Assembly: GCA_021234155.1 (NCBI GenBank)
Contig: JAJEKV010000035.1
Location: 1,300,001 to 1,364,000, forward strand
Source of the DNA: Isoetes taiwanensis
Lineage: Eukaryota; Streptophyta; Lycopodiopsida; Isoetales; Isoetaceae
Reading direction: 5' to 3'
DNA length: 64,000 bases
The notes under the pieces are model-generated. The model saw only the letters and a list, made by a program, of their open reading frames with translations. It was not told the DNA's origin and did no database searches. This document shows, piece by piece, positions 33,351 through 44,134 of this stretch; position 1 is the stretch's first letter, and the number at the start of each line of letters is the position of its first letter. The position numbers and the translations under genes were made by a program.

Positions 33351-34238
33351 CTGAAAGTATCTAGCTCGGTCATGTCCAGACACGTCTTGTACCAATGTCA
33401 GCGTTTTCATAAAATAGGGTGGGGTCTTCGATCATATTGATGGCAAATAGTGCCACGGGCCCAAGCGCCAGTTCCAGACCACCAAACCCCTTGTGTCCCA
33501 AGGTTATCAAGAAGGGAGAGGAGCTATCATCGGTCTTAAATGGGACCACCCCGAATCCAAGCTTCCGCTTCAGAAGTGCCATAGCACGTTCAGGAAAGGG
33601 GAGGGTTTTGATGTTATGCTTTAGCTTCGTGTTGATGCACGGTTGACATAGCCAGTTCAACTCCTTCAGGTCTTCCTCATCAAGCGCAACCTTCTCCTTA
33701 TAATAATCAAAATCATGGCATGCATTGGATGCAACATTGCAAAACTCTGTGATGCCTTCTTCCAACGCACGCCGTCTCTTTAGGACTGTGGCGTAATCCT
33801 TTGCGTCCTGCATTTTTGAACTTCTAGTCTTTCTTAGCAGGATTGTTCCATCCAGGATTCTGCCCTGCAGGTCAAGCGTTTCTTTGTCCGTCAGGCCCTG
33901 TATCCTTTTCATGAATTGCTTGTCGAACAACTTTGGGTCCAGCTTAGTTGACAATTCTCCATTGCCCATATCTCAGTCCATTTCTCCCAGACCGCCTCCG
34001 TGCAGAGAATGAGGTCATATTGGCAGATAGAGACTCCCTGCCCTTTCTTGGTGTTCTCTTCTTCTTCTCATCTTCATCATCTCCCTCATCATCTTCCTGG
34101 CCTTCTAGAAGAACATATCTGCAGAGTTTCTCGAAGGTCTTCCACTTATCCGAGGGAGCCCTATTTCGTTTAGGCTGCTGAGGACAACCCAATGCTTTCC
34201 ACTGTTGCCGACTGTGTATGATCTGGTCAGGATACGGG
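33351..34238 (-). pseudogene. Exon 3 of the DGQHS/HAD gene (frameshifts)
   Basis: Acceptor TTAATTGCAG at 34,239, donor TTTCAG-GTTTGC at 33,350. Phase 2 from exon 2 gives SPYPDQIIHSRQQWKALG, KWKTFEKLCRYVLLEGQ, then an acidic run (EDDEGDDEDE) and a basic run (KKKRTPRKGR). A frameshift near 34,000 moves the reading to LSTKLDPKLFDKQFMKRIQ, LKRRRALEEGITEF and CNVASNACHDFDYYK. Another shift near 33,410 is needed to reach LVQDVSGHDRARYFQ at the donor. No known domain. The alternating acidic and basic patches suggest a nuclear or DNA-associated protein. Confidence 0.6.
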
Positions 34239-34322
34239 CTGCAATTAATAAATGGAAATACGTTAGAGTATAGAAGTACATCCTAAACCCAGAAGGATAC
34301 AAGAAATAGGAGGATGCATGGG

Positions 34323-34843
34323 CTTTCTCGACTCGCGAGTCGAGAATACCCACAGGAGAGGAGAAAACAGAGAAGCAGAGTGGCCAGAGTGAAAGCATCA
34401 CGCATTCCCAAATCTTTGCTTTCACGCCTCTTTGAACGATGGAACTTAGAATATAAACTAAGCTACATTGCCCAAAGAGGCGAGGAAAGAAAGATTGGGA
34501 AGGCTCAATGCCTTCACTCTTCAACCATTAATCTCTAATATTTTCTCTATTCCTCTGGAGTTTCTCGACTCGTCGAGAAAGTCAGAGGAATACAAGAAAG
34601 CAGAGGATTCAGGGTCTTTCTCGACTCGCGAGTCGAGAAAGTCCGTACGTCCTCTTCTTCCCCTTTTGCCTCTAGTCGAGAAAGCCCCTGCATCCTGGGC
34701 TTTCTCGACTCGCGAGTCGAGAAAGCCCCCGCATCATGTGCTTTCCTGTGTTCTGCTAGCTTTCTCAACTCGCGAGTCGAGAAACCCTAGAGGAACAGAG
34801 GAAACAGAGGATTCGGGAGCCTTCTCGACTCGCGAGTCGAGAA
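34323..34843. repeat. Palindrome cluster in intron 2 (six copies and a half copy)
   Basis: Copies at 34,323, 34,561 (short form, central CGAG missing), 34,616, 34,701 (perfect over 32 bp, with outer GGGC/GCCC), 34,761 and 34,821; a right half copy at about 34,670. Spacing is 60-85 bp in the dense part. All lie inside the 633 bp intron 34,239-34,871, between otherwise purine-rich spacers. The core contains TCGCGA. Confidence 0.9.
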
Positions 34844-34871
34844 TCGCCCCAAAGCAGAGACAGTAATTTAC

Positions 34872-35312
34872 CTTATGTAGCTGGCACTTGCTGCTATTGT
34901 ATTCTGGCAATGGCTAATGCTGGCGAGCTCCGTTGGTGGCGTGTCCGCTGAGAGAACTCTGCACTCTCATTTGGAATATCGGTCCTTGATCCTTTCGGGC
35001 ACTTCCTTTTCTATCTGCAATACTTGTGCTGCCCTCACTGAATGCTGACCGTCCACAACCCAAAACCTGACATCTTTTCCCTTCAGGTCTTCCTCAGTGC
35101 TCCACCTGAACAACTGACCGGTAGCTCTGCTGAATGGTATGACATCCGCAGGCATTGGATCCGCAACGGGATGACGCAACATTAGGTTCAGAATCTCTAG
35201 CATGTGTGCTGGATTAAATTCCCTGTGGTTGAACAGGACCGCATCGCCAGTGCAAACCTTCAACCGTCTTATGTCCAGCAACAACTTGTGTCCAATTCCC
35301 AATGGATAATAT
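34872..35312 (-). pseudogene. Exon 2, 3' part: ParB-like DGQHS domain
   Basis: Read from the retrotransposon boundary: YYPLGIGHKLLLDIRRLKV, LRHPVADPMPADVIPF, then FWVVDGQHSVRAAQVL. The (V)DGQH(R/S)..AA..L motif is the signature of ParB/sulfiredoxin-fold proteins, which bind a nucleotide or DNA; here the usual Arg after DGQH is Ser. A TGA follows after KDRYSK, but the same frame goes on with ECRVLSADTPPTELAS and ISHCQNTIAASASYIR to a strong donor ATAAG-GTAAAT, so the TGA is likely an error or a recent lesion. Homologues of such fused genes are unknown to me. Confidence 0.65.
35308..35312. other. Target-site duplication AATAT (left)
   Basis: AATAT directly precedes TGTTGAGGG, the left end of the retrotransposon. 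The same five bases follow the right end at 46,621-46,625. Confidence 0.9.
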
Positions 35313-37793
35313 TGTTGAGGGTATTCCTGGCAATCCCTCAACTGGAATGGTATAGGACCTCCAGGTTGCTTTAGGCAACCACTCTATGCATAAAATTTGC
35401 AGAAACAACCTTCAAGGAATCTGTTAGAACCAGTTTCCCAAATTGGAAAAAAAATGCACAGTGCTAACCTTTAGATTCTGAGCAATATAAATTGAATTTT
35501 TTTCTGAAATCAATGCAATAGTATACTAGACAATTGATGTGACATATGTGCAAAATATATTCAGAAGTCAGATATCATTTGGTACTTTAAAATCACACAA
35601 CCCGGACGGGTCAAAATTTGGTCAATGCCCTCGAGAGCTTACATTTGCAGAATTCTCTAGGAATATCTTTTTGAATGAAACCACAGGAAGGTATTAAAGG
35701 GTCTAAAGGGTCACATGCAAACGCTAATACTGATCGAGAGATAAAGATATTTTGGAACTATGGGGTTTTATGAGTGACAGAATGCGTGTTTTTTGCCACG
35801 AGAGAATGCTTTTTCAAATTTTATCGTTATTTAAATAGGAAATCTATGTAAAAGGAACATTGGAGATATCCTAAGTCAACCCTTGTTATTTATACCACTA
35901 GAGCTTCGGGGAGTTCAACTATAGAGCATACAAAGGTGCGATTAAAGTGATGAGAAACGGAATGGTATTATGATGAGCGAGTTTCTTCTTTATTAACCAT
36001 AGAACAAGATTGACCCGATATACATACTAGTTGAAGGAAACAAAATAAGCTATTTTTTGAATTTTCTTTAGTCTTTATGCAATATAGAAGCGATTTCAGA
36101 GCTATTTTTTGGAATTTCAACAATTTCAGAGGGAGAGATATTACCAAATTGGATTTTCATTCACTTGATATATCAAATCTGAGGAATCACATCATTTTCG
36201 ATGCCCACAGTTAATGAGCAAAGCATATTTCGAAAAACGCGGACAGATTTATGGTCGACTTTGCGATCAGCGATCAATTTGACCAGCAAGGAGGGTCGAA
36301 TCCCAGTGAGGAGATCACTTTTGCATGTACTTCACACCCGGTAGTCTTCAATTTAGTAAAAAGCCCCTAACTTTTCGCATAGAGATTTGCCCTCTTTAAA
36401 AAGGCCCTGTTCTGTTGCAATTCTTGAATCTACGGCCAGATCCTTTGTCTTTTAGCTTCTATTTGGTTTTCTTGATGTTGCAGAGGTGGATTCGGAAGGT
36501 AATGATGTGAATTTGTGGTCGGATACAGCCAAAAAATTCCGTTTCTTGGTTGGCAAAAATTTAGGGTTCTTGCTTTCTTCAGCGGATATATCCCACAGGC
36601 CAAGAGCAAAAAGTTAAACAAGGATATAAATAGACTTCTCAAGCCGTTTTAACTAATTGCGTGGTCTCCTCCCACGCCAGCGTCGGCTCGTGTTTCGACC
36701 TGGCACGCCAGGGGGGACGCCACTTGGCGGGAAATGAGAGGGTATATGGATGGGGGTAGATGTAGGTAGGTTTTGCCATTTTTTCCAAAGAAGGCACGTT
36801 TCCCAAGAAGTAGCTTAAGGAGGTCCAAACAAACTCAATTTGAAAATCTTTTGTGCCAGGTGGCATATTTTCACAAGGGCTACCAGGTGGTTTTGTCAAA
36901 AGATGATTTGGAGCACTTTGATTTTTTTGTCAAAAGAGTGAAGGGGGTGACTAGGCATAAATTTTGGTGAGGTGGCAAATGTCTCATTGATGTGGTACCA
37001 TTGGATGACAAAAAGAACTTTTCCCTAGTCAAAAATGTTTTAATGAGGTGGATATGGAATGAAAATGATGTGGGTTGACACGTGTGTAATGAATAGTGAT
37101 GTGGACTTGTGAGTGATGATGTGGGCATAAAAAGAATTCTTTTGCCAACTAGACATAGGTGACAACCTTTCCTCAACCTAGTGATCATTTTAACCCTAGG
37201 TTTTTTGAAGTGAGAGAAAGTAGGGTAAAGCCTCAACTTTTTTTAGTTTCTTTTGGTAAACTTATGAATGTATGGATGGATCATGAGTGTGTGGGTCATT
37301 TTGACTAGGGAAAAGTGATTTGAACAATCCCAAGGTATGGTATGATGAAATATAGGTGTATGGGAAATGATAGTATGAAGTGTAGAGATGACAAGAGATA
37401 GGAAGGTGGAATATGAGTCAAATGGCTATAAAAATGGGAAATTGGCTAGGCAAAACTCTTACAACATCAAGAATCCAAACTTCAAATGCTCAAATCATGA
37501 AATAGACTTCATACCATGCTCATGCCTCCATAATTCTTCAACAAGTGACTTCAAATCTTGTAGGAGTGATCTCTAGTACTTTGGATGATAATCAAAAACC
37601 TTGTCCATCCTCAATTTTGAGATAACCAAGTGAATGTCCTTCTTTGGTTCTTCTAAACATTTGTTCCTTTTTGTTTGTTTGATTGAGTCTTCAAGTGCTT
37701 CCGAAAAGCCAATGGTCTTCATATTTCCTCATGCAATCAATGAGCCAAATGTCGGATATGTCTAGGCTCTTCTATCTGCCATGAGTGGCGACA
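35313..37793 (-). repeat. LTR (left copy, 3' LTR of the minus-strand element)
   Basis: Starts TGTTGAGGGTATTCCTGGC, ends GAGTGGCGACA where the right copy has GAGTGGCAGCA. About 2,481 bp. Open frames inside are short and shared by both LTRs; no gene. Confidence 0.9.
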
Positions 37794-37989
37794 TCATGCT
37801 AAAAAAGAGGGAGACTGGTTTGCGGACCCACGATGACTTCAAAGTGCGAGAAGGTTGCCATGATGGAAAAAGAATGGCAATGTGGATATGATGCATATGT
37901 TTGAGAAACGAGAGTTCTTCATGGAAATCAGGCCAAGCATGGGCGGATGATGATGAATGATATTGAGGGTGAACATCATACGGTATGTA

Positions 37990-38370
37990 AAAGCATGTTA
38001 GGAAAGTGTGCTTCTTTGGGTGGTAAAGATGATGGCGAAACCGACACGGTGTGAAGTGAAGAGAATGAATGATCGATGGCCCGAATGAGTCAAGGATGAA
38101 CTGCACACTCGCATACGATTATATAACAACCATATTAGCCGAAAGTGTGCTTCCGGGTGGTAAAGATGATGGCGGCACACATTTGTGAAGTGAGGAGAAT
38201 GAATGAGCGGGATGGAGTTTAATGAGTCAAGGACACTGCATACAATTATATAACAAACATGTTAGCTGAGTGTGCTTGCTGGATGGTGAGGATGATAGCA
38301 GCACACATATGTGAGGTGAAGATAATGGAGAGTGAAAAGATGAAATGAATGATGTATGGCCAGTGGATGT
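37990..38370. repeat. Imperfect tandem repeat, about 130 bp period, next to the left LTR
   Basis: 'ttagc.gagtgtgcttc..ggtggtaaagatgatggcg' occurs about 37,998, 38,132 and 38,261, with 'gtgaagtgaagagaatgaatga' and 'catacaattatataacaa' between. It lies in the untranslated 3' region of the element. Confidence 0.75.
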
Positions 38371-38899
38371 TCCTGCATGGAAGCTTAATTAATCATTAGC
38401 ACCACATACCTGTTCTTCAAGAATCGTTTAGCTCATAGAATAGTTATCTCTGCAAAAGGTTATGACAACACGGTGCAAACCTACAACTTACTTATCTAAC
38501 TTGAAAATTTAACTTCTCATGACATACTTCACACATTTTTTAAGACTTATAAATAATTCAAGCTCTAACTTACTAATCTTCAGGACAATTTATATCTAAT
38601 GCAATGCAATTTGTTTTTTTTGTCTTTTGAAATATTTCATGACTCTGTTTCTACCCTAATAACTCATACTCTAAATATAGCTACTAATTCTTATTCAAAC
38701 AAACTAAGGGCAACATGTTGTTGCCAGTACCTCTTCAAATGCAGAATATTGATAGGATTTGGTAAGACCCTCCTTTACGATATGGACCTCAGCCGGTAAG
38801 AATCACGGCTGCTTTGTTCTGCAACCTCAAAAGGACCTTCCCACAGCTCTTCAAAATTTGGCACAATCCTCTTTTTGCTTTATTCCACTTTAAAACTAA

Positions 38900-39850
38900 T
38901 TCCCCATCTCTCAATGTACCTTGTAATTTATGTGCGACCTTGAATGCCCGGATCTTTGGCTTTTAATAATATTGCATTTTTTAAGCTTCATGTGCGTGCT
39001 CTTCCATTTGCATAAGTCGATACATCTTTCTTTGAGTGCTTCCTCCATTTCCAAATTTAGTTTCAAGGCCATCCTCGGGGAGGGAAGTTCTAATTCTATT
39101 GGGACAATAGATTCTACTCCATAAACCGGTGAAAGGTGTATGCTTGGTTGAGATTTTGGTAGTAACTCTATAAGCCCATAAAGCATCATGTAACTTCATG
39201 TGCCAATCTTTCTTTGAAACACTAATAGTCTTCTTGAGAATAGTCTTGAGCACTTTGTTTGTAGATTCCCTTGGCCATTACCTTGAGGATAATAAGACGA
39301 GCTCTTGGAGTGTCTCACTTTGAGAGTTGCTAGCAATGTGGCTATGACATCGTTTAAAACCGACTACCCTATCGATATGAGTTTGAAAGGTATGCCAAAC
39401 TGGCACATATATTCTCATGGATATGGATATATGCATTACATTTGTCTCGGAGGGACTTCAGCCCACTTTGTAAAATATCCGATGGCCACAAGGATGTGGA
39501 TGTTGTGCGAGAAGAAGGTGGATCTCTGGTCCTATAAAATCAAGCCCCAGTGCTGGAAGGGTCTTGGGAAGTTAAAATGTAAAACACGGTGAAGAGGATG
39601 TCTTGATGTTATCTGGATCTTCCTATAAAAAAAGAGTTGGCCTTGATTAATGAAAAGAATGGCCGACAACCATTGCTTGATTGTCTCTCCTTGAAAAAAT
39701 AACCGGACCTCAAAATCTTCTTTGCTGTGGTATCTGCTGCAAAGTGTCCACCACATACCCCTTCATGGCACGCTTCCACCACTAATCTAGCCTCTTCTTT
39801 GTCAACACACCTTAGAATAATGCCTTCCTTGTCATACCTGCATAACACAT
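38900..39850 (-). pseudogene. Integrase of the 35.3-46.6 kb element (broken)
   Basis: Upstream (39,848 down): ILRCVDKEEARLVVEACHEG followed by VCGGHFAADTTAKKIL and GYFF, the His part of the HHCC zinc-binding domain. Downstream (39,253 down): KKDWHMKLHDALWAYRVTTK, TPF and a GLW/YG block, the usual C-terminal part of the Ty3 integrase core. The core between them is shifted and partly unreadable. The element's enzyme inserted cDNA copies. Confidence 0.75.
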
Positions 39851-39999
39851 CTCCAATTAGTCTATACTTGTTGCATTTTTCTTTGAACCTTCTTTTTGGC
39901 TAGAATTGAGGCCTTACGGTACTTCATTCAGCTCGAAACCTTCTTATCTCTTCTTGCCAATCTTCCTCCTCGCGACAAGATTTACATATGCATCTGCAT

Positions 40000-41500
40000 C
40001 TTCTTGAACATCATTAGCCAAACCTTCTTCATCTTCCCTGTCCAACAAGATATTAGTCAAGTATGAACTAGGATCATTAACTAAAGTGATCACTTTGACA
40101 ACAATATCATAAGCTTGGATTTTACAAGCCCATCTACATATCTTAGCCTTAGGGTCGCTTCTTTGAGAACATCAAGGATAAAGGATTTTTGTTTCATGTA
40201 CACTTGAGTATGGCTCTTTTTGAATGAGATGTCCCTCGTCTATCAATCAAGAACATAAGGGCTCTTTGCAGACTTTTTTCAAGTCTTGGATATCTCATTT
40301 TTTGTTAGACCAAATTTTCTCGGGCAAAAGTTACCACCTCATCTTCTTGGTGAGAACTAATCCTCTGACCCTTTTTGGTTATCTTGATATAAGCCTCAAA
40401 GGATTTGGATGTATCGGGAGGTTTAAGTAATGCGAAGTGGAGATGGCTTGTATAATATTATCAAAAGCAAGCTGGCATGTCCGAGTCCATTCAACCATAA
40501 TTAGCTTGCTCTCATGTTTGGTATACTTGCCAACCTTGGCGAGATCAGATATAGAACCCAATGATTAGAGAAATGTGGGACATACATCCTCGAAAACTTA
40601 CCATCCCCAAAAAACTTTTTACTTCCCTAACGGTTTTAGGTGGTGCTAATTTTTTCGGGGCATCCACCTTACTTTCAGCTACTTGAATCCCTTTGGAAGA
40701 TACTTCATGGCCAACAATCCTCCCTTGGAGCAGAGAAACACGCATTTTTTTGGGATTTAAACTCACACCTCCTTTTTCTCAAGACATAACACATATTTTA
40801 GTTAGATAGTTAAAATGATCCCTTAAAGGCTGATCCCAAGCAAAGATCATCTAGGAAAACCACGAATGCGGTTGAAGGCATGTCCTTGAATATAAGCGTC
40901 CATTGTTCTTTGAAAAGTTCTTTGGAGCATTCATCAAACCAAAAGGCATTCTTTTCATGGCAAAAGTTCCCCATGGTGTAATGAAAGTCGTCTTTGGTGG
41001 TCTTCTAGCTTGTGAGAGATCCGATTAAACCACGAGAATCCATCTAAGAAAGAGTAGATCTCCTTCCCTCAAGAACTGCATGTAAAACTTCTTCCAAAAA
41101 GGCAAAGGATAGCAATCTTTAACGGTGGCTTTATTCCCGGATCCCTATAGTCAATGCAAATTCTAATAGTTTTGTTTTTTTTTTCAACTTGGGGCACAAT
41201 GCATGACAACCATTCGGATTTGATATTTCGGTGATCACACTGCATCTTTCATTCTAAGTAATTCTTCTCCGATTAAGTCAAGCAAGGATACATTGATTCT
41301 TCTCGAAGTTTTTGCATCACGAGGGTTTGATACCCTCCTTAACTTTTATCTCAAACTCACAAATGTTCTTATCTACACCAACTAATTCATCATAGTCCCA
41401 AGCAAACACATCCTTCCATTCATAAAAAAATTTAGTTAATGTGCATTCATCTTCTTCTCTAAACATATCTCCCACATACAAGACTCTATTCGACCATTTT
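40000..41500 (-). pseudogene. Reverse transcriptase and RNase H remnant (broken)
   Basis: Fragments in successive frames: LRRINVSLLDLIGEELLRM, PWGTFAMKRMPFGLMNAP (motif B region), then SLNPKKMRVSLLQGRIVGH, VSSKGIQVAESKVDA and TVREVKSFLGM, the typical segments after the catalytic motif of Ty3 RT. Then TRTCQLAFDNIIQAIS, the start of the RT-linked RNase H. Several stops and frameshifts. Expressed once as part of the pol polyprotein. Confidence 0.75.
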
Positions 41501-41639
41501 TCTCTATTTGAATTTCTCTTACTTGTTTTTCGGTACTAGCATTGATTACGAGAATAGGATGAAGTTGTTTGAGTTCCTCTTCTTCAAGCTCTTCTTCTTT
41601 AATAGCACCTTACGCTAGATGTTCAAGCAAGACACTCTT

Positions 41640-42010
41640 GCATAAGGCATCCGCCTCCTCATTGAACTCTCTAGTTATATGATGCAGACTCCCAAGTTGA
41701 AAATCCCGATAATTCTTCTAAAGCTTGATCTCTAAGTATGAGCATATCCTTGTTCTTGGTCTGATAATCTCCTAGGATCTGTCTACACACAAGTTTGGGA
41801 ATCACCAAACACAATAATGTCAATAATACCAAGGTGCTTAGCCTCCTGCCCAATCCACGCAATCAATGCTTTATACTACGCCATGTTAGAAGTGGAATTC
41901 AAATGGATTACGCCTACTTTTGCCATTAATTCTTTGGACTTGTCTTTGAGAATAGCGGCCGGATGATGCTATGCTTAGTTTCTTAGAAACACCACCATCA
42001 AACCATAAGT
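41640..42010 (-). pseudogene. RNase H (RVT_3-like) domain located between protease and RT
   Basis: Minus strand: WFDGGVSKK, LMAKVGVIHLNSTSNMA, YKALIAWIGQEAKHLGI, IIVFGDSQ, then LGDYQTKNKDMLILRDQAL, ITREFNEEADALC. These are the four blocks of an archaeal/RVT_3-type RNase H: DGG, EY.AL, GDSQ and R.N..AD. The Glu codon of block two reads TAG inside GGCGTAGTAT where GGCAGAGTAT is expected. The domain lies upstream of RT, whereas the second RNase H remnant lies after it, giving a dual-RNase H arrangement. Confidence 0.75.
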
Positions 42011-42145
42011 AAGCACTACTACTTTCCTTGAGTGTCTCTAGACTTGTCGGATGGTCTCTTTGCTATATCAAGCCGAGCCATAATTACTTCATACTCACCA
42101 GGTTGGTTAGACATCAACAAATCTTCTTCAATATAGTTAAAAGAT

Positions 42146-42721
42146 TCAATTTCCCCAACTTGTTGTAAATAGTGACTGTCCTTTTGCCATCAGTAATGGT
42201 ACACTCACCTTTTGACCATATAGGCCTAGCATCTCTGTGGACAACCATCTTCTTCCTAAAAAGGAGGTCATAAATATCGATTTTTCATTCATACCTTCAA
42301 AAGCAACCACTACAAAATTAGCAGCTACTACAATCCCTTCAATATCTATAGGTACCTTGCTTACAATCCCTATGGGGTTTATTTTCGAATTGGAGAAGGA
42401 CTTAAGTACCATTGGGGCTTTTTTGTCAACTTCTAGGCCACATTGTCTCATCACATGATGTGGCATGACATTTAAAGGTGAACCACCATCTAGTAATACC
42501 TTGGACAAGGCTCTTTTACCAATGTTGGCAGCACAAGTGAAGGCACAGGTCATGCTCATCTTGTATCGGCATTTGTTCTTCAATGTGGTTTGTAAAAGCA
42601 ATCTGCTCCTCTTGTGTGAGGTTAACTTGTTCCTCCGAGTCAAACTAAGCATCTTTTTTTCGTAAGTAGGAGCAATTCTCAACAAGGTGAGTAGGTCTAC
42701 ACTGATTTTTGAACTTTTCAT
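42146..42721 (-). CDS. Retrotransposon aspartic protease region
   Basis: An open 191-codon frame. ALSKVLLDGGSPLNVMPHHV shows the protease active site as D-G-G rather than the usual D-[ST]-G, with the flap and an IGIVSKVPIDIEGI strand after it. It lies between the zinc knuckle and the RNase H domain. In Ty3 elements the protease cuts the Gag-Pol precursor. The DGGS form is common in plant Tat-like families (established knowledge, from memory). Confidence 0.7.
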   Translation of the reverse strand: MKSSKISVDLLTLLRIAPTYEKKMLSLTRRNKLTSHKRSRLLLQTTLKNKCRYKMSMTCAFTCAANIGKRALSKVLLDGGSPLNVMPHHVMRQCGLEVDKKAPMVLKSFSNSKINPIGIVSKVPIDIEGIVVAANFVVVAFEGMNEKSIFMTSFLGRRWLSTEMLGLYGQKVSVPLLMAKGQSLFTTSWGN

Positions 42722-42969
42722 AAGAGTCTCAAATTCATCATTGTCTTTATCTTTTCAAAACTTTTTTGTAAGAAGAGGAGGTATCGGTTGTTTACCTTCT
42801 TACGCAGGTTTGTTTTTATTCCCTCTACCTTCACGAGCACTTGTTTTGTTTCTTCTCGAAGTTGCCTCCTTGTCTTTCATCATAGCTACGGGTGTGCCTG
42901 ACCATAATTTCTTCCCGCTCTTGATTCACGCACAAACCTTATAGGATAAGAAGTTTCGGACAAATATTT

Positions 42970-44060
42970 TTAAGCGGTGTTGGCTTTTAGTTTTTGCTTT
43001 TTCTTGTCTAGCAAAATACTCTTTAACACTACATCTATCTTCATAGTGTCTGTGGCTTTGCAAAAAATACAGACGGGGCACTCTTTACCATAATGGCCTC
43101 TCTTATTGCATTTAAGACAAAGCACGCACCAACAAATCTCGGAAGAATGAGTGTCTCTCATGCAATGTGCACATGGAGGATAAGTTCTTCTTTACGGTCT
43201 TGAAGCCTTCAATTCCACGGAGTTGTTTGGTCACTTCAAGTAGGGCCTCAAACAACCTTGTCAACATCTATTTTGGTATTAGCTTGGCGCTTATCGATTC
43301 TTGGTTGTCTTGAATTTCTTTTTGTCTTTTCGAACAAGCATAAACCGGTATGGCATCCGGACCCATATGCTCTTGTCCAAAATCTGGGAAGAAAGGATCA
43401 TTAGTGGCATAAACATCATCGGCAAGGAAGAAAGCACATCAACAATTTCAATAGCCTTGTTAAAAGCCTTGTGAATGGTAGCAAATCCCTCCCGCTTGTA
43501 AATCTTAAGCATTTTCACGGTACTCTCGATGCACTTGAGTCAAACCTCTTATAAAAGATGCAACAAGATGCAAGGTATGGTGAGGCACTTGATTAGTTTG
43601 ACATTTGGTGAGATACACATGAAATCTTTCTACATATTGATGAATAGTCTCACCATTTCTAATATGGAAGGTTTGTAATTCAAAACAAGATCTTGAGGAT
43701 TATAAACCTTTCCAAACCTTGCTAGGAATCTTTTGATAATCTCATCCCATGTGTTAGTTCCATCACTTATCACATATTCCAACCAAGCTCTTACTTCATC
43801 ATTTTTGAAGCACTTCTTGAATTCAAAGATGAACTTGGTACCTTTCTTGTGGCCATATTCTTGATAATACTCATCAAAACCTTGAGAAAATTGTTAGCAC
43901 TCATAGTAGAGTCAAATGTAGGAACAGGAATGGAAACATTTAGTTCAAAGTATTGAGCAGCACGCAGTGGTGTTTAAATTCACAGATTTGTTGAGATGTC
44001 TGAGACATACCTTGGGGTGTAGCTTGTACCTCTGCATTATCTTGTACCTCAAAGATGTTC
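42970..44060 (-). pseudogene. Gag with CCHC zinc knuckle (broken)
   Basis: Zinc knuckle CLKCNKRGHYGKECP (C-x2-C-x4-H-x4-C) at about 43,083-43,127. Upstream fragments read VRAWLEYVISDGTNTWDEI and IKRFLARFG, a typical retrotransposon gag core, then KMLKIYKREGFATIHKAFN. Several frameshifts. The first codons could not be located. Confidence 0.7.
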
Positions 44061-44134
44061 GGATGTCTCAAAGATTTCGCCTAGGAGCCATAGTTCCCAA
44101 GAACCAGGGTGGATCTCGGTAGGAGCCTCCAAGA

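Noticed and set aside
33272-33351. DNA methyltransferase domain in exons 3-4 of the DGQHS gene
   Set aside because: The C-terminal rhythm fits weakly, but no catalytic D/N-PP-Y/F motif was seen; kept only as a remark.
34314-34866. Frames containing repeated STRESRK-like words
   Set aside because: These are translations of the palindromic DNA repeats in an intron; the same word appears in several frames and strands.
37762-38180. Minus-strand frames with His/Phe-rich translations
   Set aside because: They fall in the 130 bp tandem repeat next to the LTR and repeat with it.
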